Origin: Diplonema papillatum
Taxonomy: Eukaryota > Euglenozoa > Diplonemea > Diplonemida > Diplonemidae
Direction of reading: 5' to 3'
DNA length: 64,000 bases
Assembly: GCA_030068145.1 (NCBI GenBank)
Contig: JAPJBO010000096.1
Span: 62,001 to 126,000 of the forward strand
A model generated the notes under the pieces. It did not search any database and was not told the DNA's origin. It was given only the letters and a program-made list of their open reading frames with translations. Within the stretch, counting starts at the first letter, position 1, and each line of letters opens with the position of its first letter. Both the position numbers and the translations under genes were made by a program. Of the stretch, positions 21,601 through 33,148 are shown one piece after another.

Positions 21601-24389
21601 TTTATCACTTCCGCGCCCGAATAAATCTCGCTGGGGAACTTTTCGTTAGGGTTGCTAAGTGTACCAAGTACAACTTAACCAGGGGAATTGCAAGAAAGTG
21701 TTTGGAATGTTAGATGCCCGACGTGCAGGCGACACACCCATAAGTCGCGTATAAAGCCAGCACGCCGTATATGGATGGGGGCATATCTTGAAGTGGAAAA
21801 GGTTTCCATACCAACAGCTGGGTGATCGGCAACGTGCATCGCCGAACCGCATTCAGAGGCGACAGCCGACAGCGTATCTGCAGGAAGCTGTCGTGGGCAG
21901 TAGACAAGGGGCAGTGTGCGGGCAACCGCCCTCTGCTATCCAAAAAAAACATGCACCAAGACGCACACAGTTGGCGGGAGGAAGAGAGAACCATAGTTTA
22001 GTGAGTCGCTCGCATTGGCACTCCGACACCCCCAATGGGTGCTGCGACTAATTTTCATTTGTCGTCAGAGTACCGGGATTCACCGACAAGGCAACGTGCT
22101 GTAAACAACATCCCCCATACAATGGCCTTGACTGCTCAGGTCAGGGGTTTGTTTTTTAGATTTTTTGTTCGAACGTTTGACGAGAGCTTTTGTCTATTTT
22201 TCCCTTTCTGCAGCGACCATACAATCTGACTGCGACGATTCTGCATCGTAATGACTTTGGTACACCGATTGCTAGAAGTTGAACTCCTTCGAAGAATGAA
22301 TTGTAGAGTTTGGCGCTCGCGTGCAGTTTTCGATAGCCGGTTGCTTCTGCCTGGTGTTCGGTTGACGTCCACGCAATATCAAGGCAGCCGCACACAGATA
22401 GCTGACGAGACACACACGTACAAATAAACACCCAATGCTTTCTGGACAGCTAAGAGACGCTGACGTGGCAACGCTGATTGGACAATAACGCAGGAAAAAG
22501 TCAGTATGGCGCTAGACTGCATTAATGTACCGCAAAGTGGTGTGACGTCCACAAGTACTGGAAGTCTTGACGTATGAGTTCGCCCATGATCAAGGATGCA
22601 CGCAGCGTGTGTTCAATCAGACTGCTGGTTGGGCATAGAATGCCGGATATTTGCCCCGTTTCTTCTTTGTCTTCTTGTCAACAACTGCGTTGATTTCAAT
22701 GCGTTCAAGCCCGTTTTGGTACAATCCTGACCAACTTCCAAACCAGCAGTTTATCTCATCTTATTCTTCGTATCTTAGCTTGGGATTGGGCAGCATCCTC
22801 GTGCCTCTCATGTTTCGGGGACGGGAGTTTGCAAGAAGGTACGTGCTCAACACGCACTGATCCTATCTGCACCGTGTTTCGGTCTTTTTAAGCTACGGAC
22901 ACATACGGGGGATCACAGCCAGGATCACGCATGTTAAAAATTCAGGCGCCCGCCCTGCGGCTCTGGAACGCTCCGACTTGTCTTCTTTTCGCGGTGGCAA
23001 GGTCTCCGCAGAGCTGAGTGGAGTCGCCGTGTGAAGCACCGACGGTTGACCAAAGGGCGAAGCAAGCAATCCTGCGAGCTGAGTAGGGCAGCACGTCGCA
23101 TTACTCGAAGTGCTACTGGAGTGGGGGGGATTGCAAGAAATGTGCTCAAAATGGCTTTATGTGCACAGCACAGTACTGGGTCCGGGAGGCAAATAGAGCG
23201 ACCTTCATTTTAGTGCGCACGCTTGCTCCAACAGCCGTTTAACCCCCGCTTTTCGTAACGTACTCTTGAAGGTAGGGGTGGACCGTGTGGCAAGTCCCGC
23301 CGGGTCTGGGAGAACAGGGGTTAACTCGCACAATTCTCGAGAGCGTTTCGAGAGCCTTTGCGGCCGACTGCAGAAAAAGGTGCCTTCCATTCTCGCTCCT
23401 TAGCTAGCCTTAAAAATGAGTACCGCGCCTTCTTTTGCTTGTGCGCACAATCGGTGCTCGCCTGCTTTGGGTGTGTTGCGCCAGTACGCTGTCTGAAAAT
23501 CTTTAGTACTAAACAATGCATCGTCAACACACATCGCAGCGCTTTACGGTGGGCAATGGCAACTGCTATCAATGCAGCTTCGAGATTGGACCGAGCACGA
23601 ACGGTAACAAGCGTCCTGACTTCAAAGCAAAATGCCTGTGGGGATGATCGGTACAATCGGATTGTCCGCTCAAATCGGGAGGTGCGCTCCTCCTTCGCCG
23701 TAGCTCTGCTGAGTGCCCGCCGAGTCTCCGTGCTGTCTCTCAGGCATTCTGACGTCCAGTTTTCCTTGGCGGACACGAGTGTATACTCGTGAACCGCCAC
23801 AAGCACTTCTCGCACAACATATTTAGTAGACGAAGCTGAAAACGCCGTGGAGAGGCACACTGCATGCGAGGTGCACTAGGGGATAAGAAGGATTTTATTT
23901 TTTGATTTCGGGGTGGGGCTGGAATAATGAAAAGGTAACTCTAAGGCGAGCGCTCATCACGTCAGCGACATGAGAAGGAGGGTATATGAATCAGGTTGCG
24001 TGATCGTGAAAGCAGTCTCTCGTCCCGAGAACCGAGGGTCGGGGGGGTGGCAGGGAGTCCTCGGATCAGGATAGGTTTGCGACTGTTTATAGAGTGAAAG
24101 TTCGTTTGAAACTCTTTTTTGACACAGCTGTTCTGCTTCCCGACTTCACGAAGACGGATTGTCACATGCTGCTGTGGCGTCGCTTGGACTCTTCAGCCCT
24201 AGACCTGCCGGTGCAGGGCATCATTCGGACTCTCCAGTCCAACACTTGATGTGGCGGCATGCGAGTAAAAAGCTGTCTTGATCTACGGCATCAAATAGTA
24301 GGAGCCCCTGGAACCCGCTGGCCGCGGACAGGGAGATTGCTTAGGAGGGATGCTATTGTAAGTCTCGGCGGCCTGGCACATCACCTCCC
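18673..24389. other. spacer without a recognised gene
   Basis: About 5.7 kb between the sialidase-like gene and the 3' end of the phosphodiesterase. No frame in it shows a domain or gene-like composition. It includes a poly-C run at 21147-21158, isolated GGATTGCAAGAA motifs (near 21688 and 23130) shared with the phosphodiesterase intron repeat, and a short dispersed motif at 24090-24120. Short exons cannot be excluded. Confidence 0.45.
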
Positions 24390-25060
24390 ACTACGGCGGA
24401 TTCAGGTGTGGGTCCCTCTGGAGCCTGTACTTTCCGCAGACGGAGATTGCGGTGATTGCGACCCGAGAAACTGTGACTCGGATGTGGAGCCTGTTGTGTC
24501 TGCAAACGGAGGTTGCGGTGATTGCGAACGGAAGGCATGTATCGCCTCTTTTTCACACCAACAGAACTGCTGACGGGGTGTAGATGCCGTGGTATCTGCA
24601 GACGGAGGTTGCGGTGATTGCAGCCGGTGGGCTCTAAGGGGTGTAGGTCCCGTGATATCTGCAGACGGAGGTTACGGTGATTGCAACAAGCAGGCTCGGA
24701 GCGTGTCTACGGATCCTCTCGCCAAAGGGTATGTCGTACGGTCCTGTCATCGCTGCTGATCTACGGCGGGATCAAGGTGTGGGACCACTGGAGCCTTACA
24801 TTGGGGCTGCGGTGATTGCGAACGAATGGCTTGGACCGCCTATACAGAACTGCTGACGGGATAGAGCCCGTGGTGTCTGCAGACGGAGGTTGCGGTGATT
24901 GCGACTAGTAGGCTCGGAGAGCGTGTCCGCGTACAGACACATCTTCTTCGCATTGAAGGTGAGTCGGTACGCTCCTGTCACCAGTGCGGATCTACGGCGG
25001 GATCAAGGTGTGGGACCCTCTGGAGCCTGTAGAAGGGGACTGCGGCGATTGCGGCCGGGA
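24390..25060. repeat. degenerate tandem repeat overlapping the phosphodiesterase 3' end
   Basis: Two motifs alternate: CTGCAGACGGAGGTTGCGGT followed by GATTGCG (near 24433, 24500, 24598, 24660, 24873), and TCTACGGCGGGATCAAGGTG (near 24390, 24762, 24992). Spacing is irregular, 65 to 370 bp. The stop codon and last 20 or so codons of the phosphodiesterase lie inside the last unit, so the C-terminal SHTLIPP is repeat-derived. Confidence 0.8.
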
Positions 25061-27851
25061 GGCATGGGCGGCATCCCACTTGCCAGGCTTCGGCCGTGGG
25101 GCGGGGTCGCAATGATGGCCGTCGGCCGCGGACAGAATGTCGGGCCTCAGCAGCGGGCAGCACGGCGCCTTGGGCAGCACCACCGCCGAGTCGGCGCTAA
25201 GGCGCTTCGCGGAAGACCGCGCGCCGCCGCCGTCGTTGCCGCTGAAGAGGCTCGTTAAGCTGCAGTTGGCTTGTTCTTCCCGCCAGTCGGCCAGGTTCGC
25301 CGCCAGGTTGCTCAGTGCAGTCTCGATCAGGGCAGGGCTTCCGCAGCACACCTCGAACGCGTTCTCCAGCAGGTTGAACAAAGGCTGCGCAACGTACGCG
25401 ATGAAGTTCACCTGGCAGTCCGCTTTCGACAACGCCGAGTATTCGTGGCGGTCCATGTACTTTGTGATCGGCAACCCCAGCATCCGTTCCCGGTCGCCTT
25501 GGCTCAAGAACTCTTGCATGACGAAGTCTGCCCACTGCCGGGAGACGGCCTTTTCCCGCGTCGGGTTGCTGACGTCCGCGCACTTGAGGCACAGGATCAG
25601 CATCTGGCGCTTGGCCGCGTCCGAGATGTCGGCGCCTTTGCTGACGCTGTCGAGGGTGCGCTGAATCTCTTCGGTCGACCGGGCGTGCTGCCCGACGTCT
25701 GTCGCCAGAATCATGGCGATCGCCGTCCCGCGAATGTAGTTGAAGTGACTCGCGGGCAACCCCGCCAGCAGGTTGCAGTCCGGCTCGTCGAGAACCCGGA
25801 ACAGCGACGAAGCGTGGTAGTTCTCGAGGATCGAAATGTCGTTGTACACGAGCGCGCGTTCGCTCCGCATGGCCTGCGTGTTTTGTTCATGAAACTACGG
25901 TAACTTTCATACTGCAGGGAATTTCACTCGAGGCCTCTTGATTTCGTGCTGCTCACAATTCTGCAGGAGCTGGATACCTTAACGCAACCTAAAGCCGCAC
26001 TCAACCCAGATTTACCTATGTTTCGTGTGGGCTGCAGCACATTCCTCCTTTGAGACTTTGCTAGTGGCGCCTCCTCAAGTATTTCCTTCGAAGCAGGTGT
26101 TTTGTTCTTCGCTTACACTACCGTGTGTTGTTATTTCACTCAGGACATTTTCCCCCCTGTTTGTGTGTCTTGTCGTGCAGGGGACCGCACGTCCTTCAAC
26201 ACATGGTTCAGTAGTTACAGCACGGGATCCCTTCGGTTCTTTGTCTCGAAGCTTCGTCGAGCATTTCCTTCCAAGCTGGCGCTTATGTAAAAAGAAAAAG
26301 AAAGACTGATTGCATAAGCGGGGCTGGTGGGGTGATGCTCAAGCAGACCTTTTCGAGATGGTTGTTCCAACCCGGGTGGCCTACGTCATGTCCGACGGCG
26401 GCGATTATGGCAGCAAGGAAGTCGAGTGGGCGTATTTCGAAGACGTGCGAATCGAGAAGCGACTGCAGAAGAACGAAGACGCTTTGCACAACGTCGCACG
26501 CGTGCGTAGCGTTGTGGTAGGGATTGCTGCTGTTGTACAAGTCTTCGATGCGGGACAAGAAGTTCTGCAGCTTGATTTCGTCGAGGTCGAACTCCTTTAC
26601 GATCCCGCAGGACACCAGCAGGAGGTACGCCACGGAGAACAGCGGCCGGTCCGTCTCTTTCGCGAGAGCTATTGAATCGAAGTCCCACGTAGCCACACGA
26701 CGCAGCTCTTCACGAGCGGTGGCCGAGTATTCAGGAAACATCGACCCCACCTGTTGTTTGGTTGTTTGATCAACTTCGGAAAGCTTGAAATGTGAATGCC
26801 CCCTGGACGAGGCTTGCGTTGGTCTTTGTTATTGTGCCGAAGTATTGAGCCAGTCCACCCTGGAATGGCATCCGAGGGCCTTTGCTCGCTGGAAGAAGAC
26901 AACGAGTGTCCGTTTTGGTTCGCAGGTTGGTTTACGCTTCGAAGCCGTCGGAACCCGTTTAGCGTTGAGAAGGGGAACATACAATCAAGGCCATCGGGGT
27001 TCACAAAACCGAGGGTGGGCACATGTTTCAGGTGGCTGTGGGCTCAATAAAAGGCAAAACCAAAAAACACACCGTTTCCGGCAAGCTGGCCAGGGTGGCC
27101 TCAATGGTCTTCGCGAAGTCGCGCGAGTCAACTGGCGAAAGCGTCGGCGTCTGCAGCGGCGACTTCCCGGTGAAACCGGCCTGTTTTGAGGGTATTCCGA
27201 GTTTCAAAGTTTCACAGGTCCGGCACCCCAAGAGTCTCCGGTTGACCGCAGAGAGGCTGGGAGTCGCATCGACGAGGGGGGGATTGCAAGAACGTGCTAG
27301 GAATCCTCTGAGCCACGGATACAAAAGGCGGACCAGCATCAACGCGGAACCTGAGTGTTTGCAGACAGGACAGCGGTGATTGTGGGATTGCAAGAACGTG
27401 CTTGGAATCCTTTGAGCCTTGGACGCATAACGCAGACCAGCAACGCGGAACGTAGACAGGACAGCGGTGAGGGGGGGATTGCAAGAACGTTCTAGGAATC
27501 CTCTGAGCCACGGATACATAAGGCGGACCAGCATCAACGCGGAACCGTACTGCAGTGGGCAGGTCATTCTAGGGCTGCTGAAAGTCACCAAACCTTTCGA
27601 CGGCATTTCCAGAGAAACGCAATATGTTTGCAGTCGGAAAAAGAGCATGGCAACGATGAAAGTGCAGAAGTGCATACGATACTGATCAGAGGGTTCGAGA
27701 GTTCGCGTGATCTGCGGTCGGCGCGCGTGATCGACGGGAGCTCGCGCGACGGGTAGTCGGCCCTTCCAGCGAAGCGACGTGGAGACGGGCCCGAGTTATT
27801 GCTGGCGGGGCGCACTGCTTTGAAACCACCGCTGCTGGACACGGCAGACAT
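24992..27851 (-). CDS. class I 3',5'-cyclic nucleotide phosphodiesterase, at least four exons
   Basis: It hydrolyses cAMP and/or cGMP. Exons by my reading: 27678-27851 or longer, 27073-27180, 26349-26750 and 24992-25873. All junctions are phase 0 with GT-AG ends (introns 27181-27677, 26751-27072, 25874-26348). Numbered from the ATG at 27851 (521 aa), the catalytic core has HNATHACD (H173, H177), the class I signature HD-x2-H-x4-N (H215, D216, H219, N224), LKCADVSNP (metal ligand D328) and the invariant Gln/Phe pair Q382/F385. Joining exons 3 and 4 restores the family spacing between HPG and VYND exactly. The N-terminal region is Ser/Pro-rich with no GAF domain seen. The frame is open upstream to 27932 and a CACAG acceptor sits near 27927, so the start is uncertain and more 5' exons may exist. 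The C-terminus runs into a tandem repeat. Confidence 0.85.
25995..26292 (+). repeat. dispersed repeat (modules B then A) inside a phosphodiesterase intron
   Basis: Module B (about 26004-26100, with TTTCGTGTGGGCTGCAGCAC and GCCTCCTCAAGTATTTCCTT) is followed by module A (26107-26292). Module B recurs at 49715-49805 and in part at 28538-28585; module A recurs at 2469-2659 and 49548-49660. The copy fills more than half of the 475-nt third intron, in antisense orientation relative to the gene as written here. Confidence 0.8.
27282..27545. repeat. three-unit repeat inside a phosphodiesterase intron
   Basis: Three units of about 95-100 bp start with GGATTGCAAGAACGT at about 27287, 27384 and 27476, continue with GGAATCCT(C/T)TGAGCC and end with CAGCATCAACGCGGAAC. 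They fill most of the 497-nt first intron. Single GGATTGCAAGAA-like motifs occur elsewhere (21688, 23130), so the unit belongs to a dispersed family. Confidence 0.8.
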
Positions 27852-27954
27852 GCGCAAAACGTCCGCCTTCGTGGGCTCCTTTGGAGGCGTCACTGGCGGG
27901 CTTATCGGCACGTGGTGTGTGAGCTGTGTCAATGTAAGTGAGATAAGAACAGCA

Positions 27955-28270
27955 TCCTATCTAAAGGAACCACTCAGTCCTAGCTAAAGGAATCACTCAG
28001 TCCTAGCTAGAGGAATCACTCAGTCCTAGCTAAAGGAATCACTCCGTCCTAGCTATAGTAATGACTCAGTCCCAGTTAAAGGTCACTCAGTCCTATAAAG
28101 TAATCACTCAGTCCTAGCTAAAGGAATCACTCGTCCTAGCTATAGTAATCACTCAGTCCCAGTTAAAGGTCACTCAGTCCTATAAAGTAATCACTCAGTC
28201 CTAGCTAAAGGAATCCCTCAGTCCTAGCAAAACGAATCACTCAGTCCTAGCTAAAGGAATCACTCAGTTT
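27955..28270. repeat. 23-bp tandem repeat, about 14 units
   Basis: Units of the type TCACTCAGTCCTAGCTAAAG run from about 27955 to 28269. A four- to five-unit block including shortened units (AAAGGTCACTCAGTCCTATA) is itself repeated. It lies immediately upstream of the phosphodiesterase first exon in sense direction, so it may fall in the promoter, a 5' UTR or an upstream intron. Confidence 0.9.
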
Positions 28271-29353
28271 CTTCGGCAGAGTCACCTGGTTCTTGCACTT
28301 TGCATCGAGTCGCGAAAAGAAAAAGACACGTGGCGGCAGTACGTTTCACTCCAATTTGGGGTACGCGCCAGGAAAATATGTGTAGTTTTGTTGGTATACG
28401 ATCTGGTCTTCACATACGAAGACCGGTGCAAGTTTAACTGGCAGCGTTCGGGTAGCGCAGTGACACGCCAACAAAATACTCGAGGGGCTGCCTGTGCTAC
28501 TTCGAAGGCTAGAGGGGCAGAAACCATACATAGTGAGTTTACCTCCTTTGATCTTTCGCAACTGGCAGCCTCCTCAAGTAATAGTAGCGCGATGTTTGTT
28601 TGTAAAAGAGAGAAATAGGTGGATGAAAACAAAGACACACCCCAGCCAGCTCTTCGTCCTCACTCGGCAGAGGCCAGCGAGTCGGTGTGGTGGGCAGAGG
28701 AGTTGAAGCTTGCAAAGACGCTGCTCGACGGGGAACGACGGCAGCGGCGGGAGACGGTTTGTCCTGTACGGGAATAGTTGAGTTGCAGCTCTTGACAAAG
28801 TACTCGAGGCTCAAGAGGTTCTCGAAGTAGTCTGGGCAAGCAACTCAAGTCCCTAAGCAATCTGAGCTGCCAATCCGAGGTCCCTTGATCGGCAGTCACT
28901 AGCGCTGTGAGTCTGGCTTGCCAGCACACCTATGCGAGGGCACCACGAGCACAGGAAATTCTGTCTCGGAGAAGACCCCTGAGACCGTCTTGGTGGAAAA
29001 GTCTTAGCTTATTGTTTAGATTTTAGATTCAGATCACTGCCTTTCCTGCACGTTTGATGCTAGCATCAAGTCTTTATGACTTCTCCCCAAAGTAAATACA
29101 CTTACCCCTACCCAGACCCTGACTCAACTGCACAAAGGAAATCCTTGCCGCGGCAAAGGTCATAAGGAGACTGCAAGAAACGGATCTGCCGCTTCCTTTT
29201 TTTGTGCGCACTTCCTTCAAACCTGTTTTGTTCGTCTTACGGGAGTGAGGATAGTACGCCGCAATCGATCGGTTTTTGTTCTTGGCAAATTGCATTCGTT
29301 GGACAGAAAATAACCAACCGCTTACCGTAAGAACAGTCTGAAAACTCGTACGA
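28271..29353. other. spacer
   Basis: No supported gene. A fragment of dispersed module B lies at 28538-28585. If the polyglutamine gene upstream is spliced at 29399, its last exon or exons should lie in this stretch; I could not identify them. Confidence 0.4.
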
Positions 29354-29475
29354 TCAGGGGGGGTTGCAAACAAAGCCGGGGGTGAGTGTGTGTGCTACCT
29401 TCGCGGCGTCGAGCTTCACGGGGAACAGCGTCTTCGGCTGCCTGCTCGGCGGCTGCTGCGGGAGCTTCGCCGGCC

Positions 29476-29506
<31 letters not shown>

Positions 29507-30417
29507 CTGCTGGAAGTCCCTGAGGTTCGTCTGGGTGAGGTTGAGGGGCTGCGCGCGCTTCGCCGGCGACGGGAGCGCCGGCTTCGCCTCGCCGAAGAGG
29601 CTCGCGGCCGCCGGCAGCCGCGTCGCGGGAACCAGCAGCGTCCCGATGGCCGCGAACCGCAGCGCGGAGGGCGCCTTGCCGCCGGCCCCGGGTACAGGGC
29701 CGCTGGCGGCGCTCAGGTGGGCGGGGCGGTGCTTGTCGGAGGCCGAAAAAAACGCCGGCGGCGCGTCTGCGGGCGGCGGCGGCGCGTGGCCGTGGCGCCG
29801 GCGGCGCCGCTTCCGCGGCGCCGCGACGCCGCCGCTGCCGACGAGGTGCGGCGCCCGGCTGGCAGCCACGTTTTCGGCGCTGCCGTCGGCCGTCGACGGG
29901 CCGCGCTTGTGGTGGGCGGACGGCGGGTTCGGCGGCCTGTCTTCGTCGGCCGACGAGTCTTCCCGCGGGAGGACGGGGAGGGAGGGGTGGTAGGCTGTCT
30001 GAGACGCGTCGCTGGGCTGCTTTTGGTCGGGTTCTGACGAGAGCAGGGGGTTGGATGCACCGTCTGCGGCGAGGGATTCCTCGCCCGCCGCCGTGGTAGT
30101 GACCGCCAGCGCGGCCGACGACTCCGGCTTGACCTGCATGAGCCGGTAGCAGCGGTACAGCATCTGCCCGACCTTCGGGATGTGGCTCTCCGGCGTGCGG
30201 TGCATGCGGGGCGTCCAGTAGGTGGGCTCCTTGTCGTCGAACCACAGCTGCAGGCGCACCTCGCAGGACCCGACGGCGTCGCCGTCGGTCTCCGAGCGGT
30301 AGGTCACCGCGAGATTCTGCGTCCGGAAGCACTCGCTGAACACGCGCTGGAAGTGGTACCAGCTGTACGGCAGGGGGCCGCTGAAGATCGAGAGGTCCTC
30401 CGGCTCCACCAGCGAGT
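29354..30417 (-). CDS. unrecognised protein with polyglutamine tract, large exon
   Basis: From 30417 downward the frame is strongly gene-like. About 100 residues are globular (SLVEPEDLSIFSG, FDDKEPTYWTPRMHRTP, IPKVGQMLYRCY), then a long disordered Ser/Pro/Ala-rich part with a basic RKRRRRRHGH patch that could be a nuclear localisation signal, then a Gln run of about 12 encoded near 29478-29514. I do not recognise the globular part. Just upstream a poly-C tract ends in GCAACAG at 30418, a strong 3' splice site, so the protein does not begin here. At 29399 AAG|GTAGCA could be a 5' splice site; otherwise the frame stops at 29354. A candidate upstream exon is 33406-33595. Confidence 0.7.
29478..29514 (-). 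repeat. CAG/CAA trinucleotide run (polyglutamine)
   Basis: On the sense strand this is a mixed CAG/CAA run giving about 12 consecutive glutamines. The interruptions are CAA, so the protein run is longer than the longest pure CAG stretch. Confidence 0.9.
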
Positions 30418-32022
30418 CTGTTGCGGAAATGGGGGGGGGGGGGGTTGGAAATGGGGGGGGGGGTTGGTAATCGCCGGCGAAAAAAGCACTTCGACGACTG
30501 CGGCCTCTCGTGGCGACACTGGAAACTACTCGTGCAGAAATAGCCATTTATTCACCAAGAGACAAGTTGTTGTCGTGCGAGAGGTTTTTCAGATTGCCGC
30601 GAGAGCCCGTGTTTGTGCTCCGTCTTCAACTTCAACGAAAGGTGCAGCTAGTATTTGTCGAGGCAGTACCAGGGCAGCCGGAGCCTTGCTTTTCCTTGTA
30701 TTCTCACGTATTCTCATGGACATCCACTTCCGGCGATCCCGACTGTTCAATTTCGGTCGCGAAAGGCCTCCTCAGGCCAGTCCTCTACTTCTAGCCCAGG
30801 GCTTACGCTCCACGTGTGGAACGTGTGGATTTCCACACGTTAATTCTTTTTGGATTTTGTTCCCCCACGTGTGGATCCACAGGTACCACATGTGGATTCT
30901 GATTTATTGGTCCACATGCAGGAGAGTCTAGGCCCACTAGTGGTCAAGGCCGCACAGCCAGGTGTCGCCAAGTCCAGTAGCTACCTAGCGACGTTATTTT
31001 TTTTTTTTGCCGTCGCACATGAGGCAGGAGCTAATGCAGCCTATTTTCTCCTTCAGACTAGACACGAAGCCCATTTTCTCTGGCGAGTCTTAATGCAGGG
31101 GGCACCGCCCCCCGGGAGACGGTACGGACACCTAGCCTACTGATGATTGTTCTGATCTGATGATGAAAGGTCTTGCCCTTCTTCTGTAGCACAGCCAGAA
31201 TAGGAGAAATAATTCCCACTACAGACACCCAAAACCTCTGCCCAACCCAAGATTACAGAACACCAAACTCCTGCCCAACCAGTGTAAATCAACCCAACCT
31301 CCCACCCGATTATCATTTTTTTTTTTTTGGGTGAGTTGCCCAGGGGTCTTTAAAAGTTTGGGGGTTGGGGCGGAAAACCCGGTGTCAGCCAAAAACCCAG
31401 TGTGAGGTCAAATTTATTTTTTCCAACACTTGGGCAGCAGGGATGCCTTGGGACGAAAATCTGCGCTCTAAACCGGGGTTTTGGGGAATCACACGGCATT
31501 CAGCGGTGACCCTACTGTAGCCCCGACCCGCACAGTAGGCTGTCTTGATGCTTCGGGTGGGGGGAGACCTGCCCGCGCAGCGATATATTTTGTGGTGGTG
31601 AGCCACCTTTTGGCGAAGACCGATCCAGCAACACTTCTTGTGGCGGTTTTGTGTTTCTTAAAGGAGCCCTGCGCCGCAGGCGCGGAAACTTTTAAACGGT
31701 CGCACTTACGGATCAAAGCAGATGGGCAGTAGGGTGGCTCGTCACAACTAGGTTGGCTGACATGTCAATTAAACCTGCGCCGCAGGCGCGGAAATTTTGA
31801 CGGTCGCACTTACAGCTAAACAGATGGACGGGAACTTGTTGGTTGTTCACCGGCTGCAGCAGGTTTTCGTCCACGGTGGAACACTGTGAACAGAAAGAGC
31901 AAATAATGCGGTAGCCCCATTACAAAAGATACTCAGCCAAAATAAATACCTGCGCCGCAGGCGCGGAAAATTTTTGGCGCCTTTCTGGCCAGCCAGCTAA
32001 GTACGAAGATCGCAAAACAGTT

Positions 32023-32600
32023 TTCCGTGAAAGAAATTTCCGCCGGTGGTTTCTGCTCTGAGAAGATTTTTTCCATCAGGTTTCTGCCACGAGAAATTTC
32101 CACCAATGGGTTCCTTTAGAAAACATTTCCACCAACAATTTCTGTTAGAAAAGTTTTCCGCCAAGCTTCCCGTGAAAGAAATTTCCGCCGGTGGTTTCTG
32201 CCATGAGAAATTTTCCATCACTTTTCTGTCGTGAGAGAAAATTTCCACCAACAGTATTCCACAAAGAAACTTCCGCCAGTAGCTTTCGCCTCGAGAAAAT
32301 TTCCACCAGTTTTCTGTCACGAGAGAATTTCCACCACCAGTTTCCCACGAAACAAATTTCCGCGTAGTTTTCACGAGAACATTTCCATCATCGGTTTCCG
32401 CCACGAGAAAATTTCCATCAGTTTTCTGTCGTGAGAAAAATTTCCATCAACAGTATTCCACGAAAGAAATTTCCGCCAGTAGTTTCCACGAGAAAATTTC
32501 CATCAGTTTTCTGTCGTGAGAAATTTTTCCACCACCAGTTTCCCTTCCCACGAAAGAAATTTCCGCCGGTAGTTTCCATGAGAAAATTTCCAGCCTACAC
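32023..32600. repeat. degenerate TTTCC/GAAA tandem repeat
   Basis: Irregular units of about 30-60 bp contain GAAATTTCCGCC, GAGAAAATTTCCATCA and TTTCTGTCGTGAGA. The array stays open in places on both strands, giving repeated KFPP or NFFH peptides, but it shows no gene-like composition. Confidence 0.85.
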
Positions 32601-32670
32601 AGTGACAAAACAGAAATCTGGAATTTTTTTTTTCAGAAATTTTCTGACTTTTTTTTTTTTCCTCTTTTTT

Positions 32671-32727
32671 GGACACACCGGGTTTTCCCGGTGTCTGACA
32701 CCGGGACACCGGGTTTTTAAAGTCCCC
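32671..32727. repeat. 57-bp hairpin-rich direct repeat, copy 1
   Basis: It contains ACACCGGG-TTTT-CCCGGTGT, a perfect 8-bp stem with a four-base loop, followed by two more ACACCGGG motifs and TTTTTAAAGTCCCCTG. It is identical to the copy at 33149-33205. Confidence 0.9.
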
Positions 32728-33148
32728 TGATGCAATGTGTGAGGAAACTGAACCGCCCAAGTAGGACCTTCTGATCATGATCATTTGCCAAATTTGCCAC
32801 CTGAAACCACGTCCAGGATTTGGGCTCAGGGTAGTGCGGTCAACGAAAACTCTAGTTTCCCTTTCTACTTTCTCCTACTCTCGCGGTGTACGGTTTTTTC
32901 TCTTTTTTTAGAGTTAAAGTTCGCTTGAAATACCGGGGTTTTAGGGTCTCCGTGTGACCGTTCATGAATGGGTTCTCTTAGAGCAAGAAAGGGCTTTATG
33001 GTTACGGATTGTATATTTAGTGCATGCTTTCGTTATGGGTTATGGCTAGCCATATCCGGGACTGTTTGTGACCGACACCAAGTACATTCCTTCGTGGAGT
33101 GTAATCTTGGGCCCCCCACGTTCTACAAGTTGTTTTTGAGAGAAATTT

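Noticed and set aside
26283..26750. Phosphodiesterase start at the first codon of the 26750 frame
   Set aside because: That codon is GTG and follows an AG acceptor; upstream in-frame exons with matching phase exist, so it is an internal exon.
27955..28270. CRISPR-like appearance of regularly spaced repeats
   Set aside because: Units are contiguous without unique spacers, and the DNA is eukaryotic with spliced genes.
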